Translations under genes and position numbers: made by a program | Shown: one piece after another, positions 59,433-64,000 of the stretch | How the letters are laid out: every line of letters begins with the position of its first letter | Position numbering within the stretch: position 1 is the stretch's first letter | Assembly (NCBI GenBank): GCA_028697715.1 | Contig: JAQVDS010000004.1 | Coordinates: 44,066-108,065 of the forward strand | DNA from: Acidithiobacillus sp. | GTDB taxonomy: Bacteria > Pseudomonadota > Gammaproteobacteria > Acidithiobacillales > Acidithiobacillaceae | DNA: 64,000 nt | Reading direction: 5' to 3' | The notes under the pieces: model-generated | What the model was told of the DNA's origin: nothing | Seen by the model: the letters and a program-made list of their open reading frames with translations, nothing else | Database searches by the model: none

Positions 59433-61246
59433 CCTATCTGCCTGCGTTATACCCGGGGGAATTGCTGTATAGCTTGTTAGCGCGCACCTGCCGCCACAGC
59501 GGGTGGCAAAGTCCGAAGCTTGCGCTTGAGGAATTTTTTGGTCATCGCAGCGTTCGCGCGGGGGTATTTTTGCAGGCGGAATTACACCGCCTCGCGGAGC
59601 GGCTGCCTTCGCGGCGGCAATTAACGGCGCAACGATTGGCGCACAGCGCCACGCTGTTGCCGTATCTCACGGCTTTTTCCCCTCCGGAGGTTCGCACTTG
59701 GGCGTGGAAGGTATTGACGGGAGAGAATGGGGATGTTGATGCCCTTTATATTAGATTGGGACTCGTTGCCAGTACCGTAACTCTTCCATCTGCGCTACGG
59801 TACTGTCCTGCTTGCCGCACGCAGATGCTGGAGCAGAATGGAGAACTTTATTGGCGGCGCGACCATCAGCTTCCCGGCGTGCTGGTTTGTCCAACCCACG
59901 CTGTTCCCCTTGTCGATAGTCGGTTGGTTCTGGCGCATTCCGGTCAGCACGAATTTGTGGCTGCCGACGAGGGAAATTGCCCTGCCCATCCAAAGCCACC
60001 CTCCTGGTCAGACTGCCAGAACGTTGTCGCACGGCTGTTGGAAATTGCCAAGGCTAGCGCAGACCTTCTGGTTGCCCCACCAAATCCTCTACCACTGGAC
60101 AAATGGGGCCGGGAATATCGGACCGCTTTGTGGGCGCGGGGGTTCGGTCGCGGTGACTCCCATATCGATCAATCCGCACTGCTGGATGCCTACTATGCCC
60201 ACTTTGGGGCGGTCATCAACGTCTTACCGGAAGCTACACCAGACGTATGGCTTGAGGAGATCACGCGCAAGCACCGTAAGAGCTTTGCTCCCTTACGGCA
60301 TATTCTGATTCGTCAGCTGATCGATTCTCAGCCCTTGGTACCGGAGCGTCGTTTATTTGGGTTTGGCCCCTGGCCCTGCCGCAATCCGCTCGCTGACCAT
60401 TATGGGCAGCCGGTGATCAGCGAGTGCCAGACCCACAAGGAACACAAGAAAATCATTGGGGTGTTCCGTTGCGCCTGCGGCTACGAATTCAGCAGGGCAT
60501 CCGAGCCTGGAAGTCGTCCCAGAGTTTTGAACCTTAGCCCCCTGTTCGAGAGCCGGCTGCGCGAGCTTATCGCTAGTGGGGCTAGCTTGCGCGGTACTGC
60601 CAAAGCACTACAGGTCGACCCCAGGACAGTGTTGCGCTATGCCGCACGATTAGGGCTGACAACCCCTTGGAAGGCTCTACCGGAGGGAGTCAAATTGCCC
60701 CCCACTGACCGCATGGCCATGCGTGCCCAGTGGAGTCGCGCCCATGCTGCAGAACCACATCTTACCCGCAAGGAACTGCGTATGCGGCTGCCTGAAGTGT
60801 ATATGTGGCTCTACCGCCATGACTGGGAATGGATTATGTCACAGCCGCCGCTCCCAAAACCGGCAAGAAGCAAAAGAGCGCGTATCGACTGGGCGGAAGT
60901 TGATGCCAATATGGCTGAGTGTCTGCGCAAGGAGGCACTAGTTCTGCTGGCCCATGCTCATCCCGTTCAAGTGACCCGTGCAGCGCTGGAGCGCGCCCTG
61001 AGTCGGCGCGGGTGGCTCGAGAAGCGGCTGCACAAGTTGCCACTGTGCGCTACGGTTCTGGACGAGGTGACAGAAACAGAGGAAACGTTTCAGTGTCGGC
61101 GTGTTGCTTGGGCCGATGCGCAATTGCGCCGCCGGGGGTTGCCTGTCCAGGTTTGGCGATTGCGTCGATTGGCGGGCCTGCCAAAACACTGTGCAATCGC
61201 GGTAGAAGCAGCCCTTTGGCGGACTCAATCCCGAGCGGAACAATGA
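59426..61246 (+). CDS. tnsD: TnsD/TniQ target selector
   Basis: ATG 59426 overlaps the tnsC stop. The 606-residue protein begins with TniQ (YLPALYPGELLYSLLARTCRHSG) and a CCCH zinc finger (LRYCPACRTQML ... VLVCPTHAVPLV). The C-terminal half contains several helix-turn-helix-like units (SLRGTAKALQVDPRTVLRYAARLG). Tn7 TnsD reads attTn7 in glmS; the length and tail here suggest a full chromosomal-site reader. Confidence 0.9.
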   Translation: MLTYLPALYPGELLYSLLARTCRHSGWQSPKLALEEFFGHRSVRAGVFLQAELHRLAERLPSRRQLTAQRLAHSATLLPYLTAFSPPEVRTWAWKVLTGENGDVDALYIRLGLVASTVTLPSALRYCPACRTQMLEQNGELYWRRDHQLPGVLVCPTHAVPLVDSRLVLAHSGQHEFVAADEGNCPAHPKPPSWSDCQNVVARLLEIAKASADLLVAPPNPLPLDKWGREYRTALWARGFGRGDSHIDQSALLDAYYAHFGAVINVLPEATPDVWLEEITRKHRKSFAPLRHILIRQLIDSQPLVPERRLFGFGPWPCRNPLADHYGQPVISECQTHKEHKKIIGVFRCACGYEFSRASEPGSRPRVLNLSPLFESRLRELIASGASLRGTAKALQVDPRTVLRYAARLGLTTPWKALPEGVKLPPTDRMAMRAQWSRAHAAEPHLTRKELRMRLPEVYMWLYRHDWEWIMSQPPLPKPARSKRARIDWAEVDANMAECLRKEALVLLAHAHPVQVTRAALERALSRRGWLEKRLHKLPLCATVLDEVTETEETFQCRRVAWADAQLRRRGLPVQVWRLRRLAGLPKHCAIAVEAALWRTQSRAEQ

Positions 61247-62889
61247 AAGTCCGATCCCTCGCCAACGAACCGGGCGATTTGACGCTGCGGTGGCTCAATG
61301 GCTTTACGAAAGGCCCGGGCAATAGGAGGCAGGTTGCTACCCTGTTTTTGAAGCACGATGGGGAGACCGTATTCCGGCGTCTTCCGTTTGGCATGCTGCC
61401 CTTCCTGATGCCGGGTTTCGTGGTATCGCGGGGCGAAGTCCTGACCACGCGTCGGGGCGGCAAACAGGCCAAAATGGTGATCCCTGATCTTTCCGCGCCG
61501 GAGGTCGTCACGGTCCAAGATGCACTGCCGAGGAGTCACTACGATTTAGGAGGACACGTTGGTGGCAGCCACCGCATCTTGCGCTACCGATCTGGAGACT
61601 GGGCCATTTTGATCCCAGAGATGGAGTTGATCCGCTTCTTGTTCCTCCACGGTAAGGTGATGGCGCATGCCATTCTCCAGCCCATGGGGCTGATGGATCT
61701 GGCGATTACCCCAACCCCTGGGTCCTACCATGAAATTCTGATCGAGTTTCAGGCCGGTATGCCGCATGCGTTGACACGCCCAGAATTTGTCAAAGAGTTC
61801 GCGTGGTTGACGGTCCACCCAGACGGCAGGAAAGCATGGGATAGTGTCCTGCGACTCAGCCAAGGGCAAAAAAGCCTGATGCTGGAGCCGCCACCTCTCA
61901 AAAATTGTCGGGTATCTTTTCGTGGCGTGGCCCGAAATCACGTCTGGTTGGTCCTAGAAATCCTCGCTTTATCGGGCCGTCGCTTGCCGGCATCGATCAT
62001 CAACTGGACGCATCCTTCGGAAAGGGAGCGAGGAGAGGATACCAAGGAGGAAGACAGTGGCGAGGGATCGGAAGGAGACAACCCGGGAGAAAATCGTCCC
62101 AGACAGGTTCGCGAGGAACTGATTGATGACCAAGCGGAGAGTCAACAGGATGTAAATCAAGCGGTGATTCTTCTAGGCGGCAAGCGCGGAGAATTTGAGA
62201 CGCTTGCCTGGGTGAAGAAGGTACTTTCCCCGGCGCGGCCACGATCCGGGGGGGCGAGCTCTGCTGAAAAACGAGGAACGGCGCGTAAGAAAAGGACCGA
62301 CGCGGGTTGTCAGGTTGACCACGATTTGCCGCCGGTTATCATTACCGGGCCGGTAAGCATGGGGGAAACAGGCATCGCCGATGGCTTGCCTCCCGTTGAA
62401 GTATCCGTGCTAGAAACCCTAGATTGGGATGCTGTCGGCGATCTCGCGCTCCTGGTGAAAGTGCTACAGCAAGTTGAGAAGCTGCAATCTGACGTGACCC
62501 TGACAGTTTCTCTGGTGGCCCTCAAGACCGGATTTGGAGCCATTTCGCGTTATGGCCCGCGCGCTTGTCTGGTGGCGGTGTTCACGTCTCCTGCCCGGTT
62601 TCCTAGCGTGGTTCTTGATGTCGATCACAACAATCTGTCAGGTGGATTATCCGGGTTGCTGCTGCGCTACCGTCAGGAGGTTGCCCTAACGGACATGGAG
62701 CGGCAGGTAAAGCTGCTACTGGACAGCATGGTCGATCTTTCGGGTCGATGGAACCCGATGGCCGAGTTGGCAGTATCCCGTTACGCCACCATCAAACGAT
62801 TGCCAAAGCTCGCCCGGATGATGGAGAAGGAGAGGGACGAAAGCTACGTGAAAAAGTGGGCAAAGAGGCTAAAGGCCCTGCTATGGTAA
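61243..62889 (+). CDS. tnsE: TnsE target selector for conjugal DNA
   Basis: ATG 61243 overlaps the tnsD stop. The 548-residue protein matches TnsE in start (MKVRSLANEPGDLTLRWLNGFTKG), size (Tn7: 538) and C-terminal core (ALKTGFGAISRYGPRACLVAVF ... MAELAVSRYATIKRLPKLARMM). The middle carries an acidic low-complexity insert (GEDTKEEDSGEGSEG). TnsE directs insertion to lagging-strand synthesis on entering plasmids, through the sliding clamp. Confidence 0.88.
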   Translation: MKVRSLANEPGDLTLRWLNGFTKGPGNRRQVATLFLKHDGETVFRRLPFGMLPFLMPGFVVSRGEVLTTRRGGKQAKMVIPDLSAPEVVTVQDALPRSHYDLGGHVGGSHRILRYRSGDWAILIPEMELIRFLFLHGKVMAHAILQPMGLMDLAITPTPGSYHEILIEFQAGMPHALTRPEFVKEFAWLTVHPDGRKAWDSVLRLSQGQKSLMLEPPPLKNCRVSFRGVARNHVWLVLEILALSGRRLPASIINWTHPSERERGEDTKEEDSGEGSEGDNPGENRPRQVREELIDDQAESQQDVNQAVILLGGKRGEFETLAWVKKVLSPARPRSGGASSAEKRGTARKKRTDAGCQVDHDLPPVIITGPVSMGETGIADGLPPVEVSVLETLDWDAVGDLALLVKVLQQVEKLQSDVTLTVSLVALKTGFGAISRYGPRACLVAVFTSPARFPSVVLDVDHNNLSGGLSGLLLRYRQEVALTDMERQVKLLLDSMVDLSGRWNPMAELAVSRYATIKRLPKLARMMEKERDESYVKKWAKRLKALLW

Positions 62890-63139
62890 TAAACATCGGG
62901 CTTTACTGCCGTCAGTGGCCCACAATATGGCGCCATGTATGAGCGCCCTCGGTTTTGCAAGATGCCTCGGCAGGCGCTGTTGCGTTGGGCGGAGCCGTTG
63001 AGCGCAAGGAACAGCTGTTCCCCAATTCCTGCTACGGGTCAGGGTAGTTGCAACTTCAGGAAGGACGGAGTAGCTTCCTCGTTTCAATACAGGTACGTTG
63101 TGTAACATCATTAATACAAAGACAAGGAGGGGGTCTGCT
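62890..63139 (+). other. Noncoding gap after tnsE
   Basis: About 250 bp without a convincing gene; a TTG frame from 63098 is open but lacks a ribosome binding site. No terminator hairpin or repeat was recognised. Confidence 0.5.
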
Positions 63140-63913
63140 TTGCCTCTCAGTGAAGACGATACGGAGTTGGCTTTACTTCTTCCTAGCCGGGGAAACTTAC
63201 CCTTGGTCGAGTTCCTGCCGCTCGTATTTCTATCAGGATCCCACGAATTCTTGTTGCCCAACCCGGAAGACCTGGGGGCAGCAGAAGGGCAAAGTGCCAT
63301 TTTTTACACCCCGGATTCGGGGGACAATGGTACCCTATGCCACTTTCTGCGCTGGGAAGGGCGAGAGTTTCTACTAGAACCGGCGGGTCCCTCCCTCAGT
63401 GCAGAGACGCAGCTACGTAAGCCACTCATCTTTCTGCTGGCACGGCCACAGATTTTGGGGTTCTTCGCAGACTGGAAGTATTCTGGTGAAGGTCTTCACC
63501 ATTTTGAACTGCCCACCCGTGTGCTTGCCAGAAGCGCTCGTAGGCAACGGCGAGTGCCGATTGAAGGCAACATCCTGATGCGATCGAAGAATGGCAGGAC
63601 GCTCTATGGCAAGCTGCACGACTTCAGCCCTGGGGGGGCCTCGATGTTCCTGGATCAGGACATCCTGGAGCCTGGAGAGATGGTATTGGTGGAGTTCGAG
63701 ATTCCGGAGTGTGGGATCTGTGAAACGGTTGCTACCATAGCACGCCGGGAGCGCATCACCCACCCGATCTACCCGTATTTGTATGGCATTTACTTTCAGC
63801 TGACTGAGGCCCAGCAGCGGAAGGCAGAACACCTGTACCTATGCAAAAAGGCCGAACAGATCAAAAAAGTGGTTAACTCTGCTCGGGATCGCTTTTCTGG
63901 CAAAACCTTCTAA
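63140..63913 (+). CDS. PilZ-domain protein, transposon cargo
   Basis: TTG 63140 follows AAGGAGG at 9 nt and gives 257 residues. The N-terminal half is YcgR-N-like in size. The C-terminal PilZ domain has RRQRRVPIEG (RxxxR) and HDFSPGGASM (D/NxSxxG), both needed to bind c-di-GMP. PilZ/YcgR proteins adjust motility or surface polymers. As the first cargo gene after tnsE it may be part of a larger cargo operon. Confidence 0.78.
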   Translation: MPLSEDDTELALLLPSRGNLPLVEFLPLVFLSGSHEFLLPNPEDLGAAEGQSAIFYTPDSGDNGTLCHFLRWEGREFLLEPAGPSLSAETQLRKPLIFLLARPQILGFFADWKYSGEGLHHFELPTRVLARSARRQRRVPIEGNILMRSKNGRTLYGKLHDFSPGGASMFLDQDILEPGEMVLVEFEIPECGICETVATIARRERITHPIYPYLYGIYFQLTEAQQRKAEHLYLCKKAEQIKKVVNSARDRFSGKTF

Positions 63914-63915
63914 CT

Positions 63916-64000
63916 ATGCGGAAGATTTTTCCACTTGATTTGGGACGTGATGCCCGTTGGCGTCGGCATTGTCTGAATGAGCTGGCAAAACGCTGGCGGA
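63916..64000 (+). CDS. Start of an unknown cargo gene
   Basis: ATG 63916 lies 2 nt after the PilZ gene stop and opens MRKIFPLDLGRDARWRRHCL, still open at the window end. Too short to classify. Confidence 0.4.
   Translation, partial: MRKIFPLDLGRDARWRRHCLNELAKRWR

Larger units (their letters stand above)
53418..64000 (+). mobile_element. Tn7-like transposon (right end to beyond the window)
   Basis: A TGT terminus, TnsB-site-like repeats and tnsA-tnsB-tnsC-tnsD-tnsE in Tn7 order define the element. A PilZ gene and another ORF follow tnsE as cargo; the left end is not reached. The known Tn7-like Tn5468 of Acidithiobacillus ferrooxidans sits at glmS, while this one lies inside a conjugative element. 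The outer flank GTAGC (53413-53417) is the candidate 5-bp target duplication. Confidence 0.85.

Overview
The window looks like one end of an integrated, self-transmissible element in a gammaproteobacterium-like acidophile. Acidithiobacillus is my best guess, because the type IVB conjugation genes and a full tnsABCDE Tn7-like transposon fit what is known of that genus; no marker gene in the window proves it. Host chromosome is visible only at the far left: the end of an RlmI-type rRNA methyltransferase gene and a tRNA-Thr(CGU) gene. Two toxin-antitoxin modules (higBA, hipBA) follow. No integrase, relaxase or second att copy is present, so the element boundary is not proven here.

From about 4.1 to 29.4 kb lies a long left arm, mostly on the minus strand, of small overlapping genes. 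It encodes an AAA+ ATPase, a RadD-like helicase, a UvrD-like helicase fused to a dNMP kinase, an A1S_2505/SLOG fusion, a ProQ/FinO protein, a TraR/DksA zinc finger, PLD and Mrr-type nuclease-like proteins, a HAD protein, a lytic transglycosylase, an Rmf-like protein and many unknowns. A plus-strand island (7.1-11.2 kb) interrupts it, with a DUF4942-type DNA methylase split by an IS110-family element.

At 29.4-31.7 kb there is a phage-style control region: an S24 (CI-type) repressor, divergent Cro- and CII-like genes, a C4-antisense-RNA-like leader and a BRO-N antirepressor. Operator-like sites of the form ATAGC-N3/4-GCTA lie at the rightward promoter and also at the promoter of the left arm, so one repressor probably silences both arms.

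The right arm (31.7-53.1 kb, plus strand) carries a Sak4-like recombinase, a DUF669 protein and a primase-helicase. It continues with an IncI/Dot-Icm-type conjugation set: DotI, DotH, DotG, DotE/IcmC, DotP/IcmD, DotO, DotM and DotL. Among these are a Dam methylase, a sigma-like protein, a DsbC-like protein, a YqaJ-like nuclease and a lytic transglycosylase. DotA, DotB, DotC, DotD and the relaxase are not seen.

At 53,418 a Tn7-like transposon begins inside an element gene. It has a TGT end, three 20-bp TnsB-site-like repeats, tnsA, tnsB, tnsC, tnsD and tnsE, then a PilZ cargo gene, and it runs out of the window. An IS5-family element with a 4-bp target duplication splits tnsA after codon 8.

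The most unusual signal is a dispersed element, AAAATCGGCAYCACCC. It occurs nine times across both arms, always in the direction of the following gene and usually 24-43 nt before its start codon.
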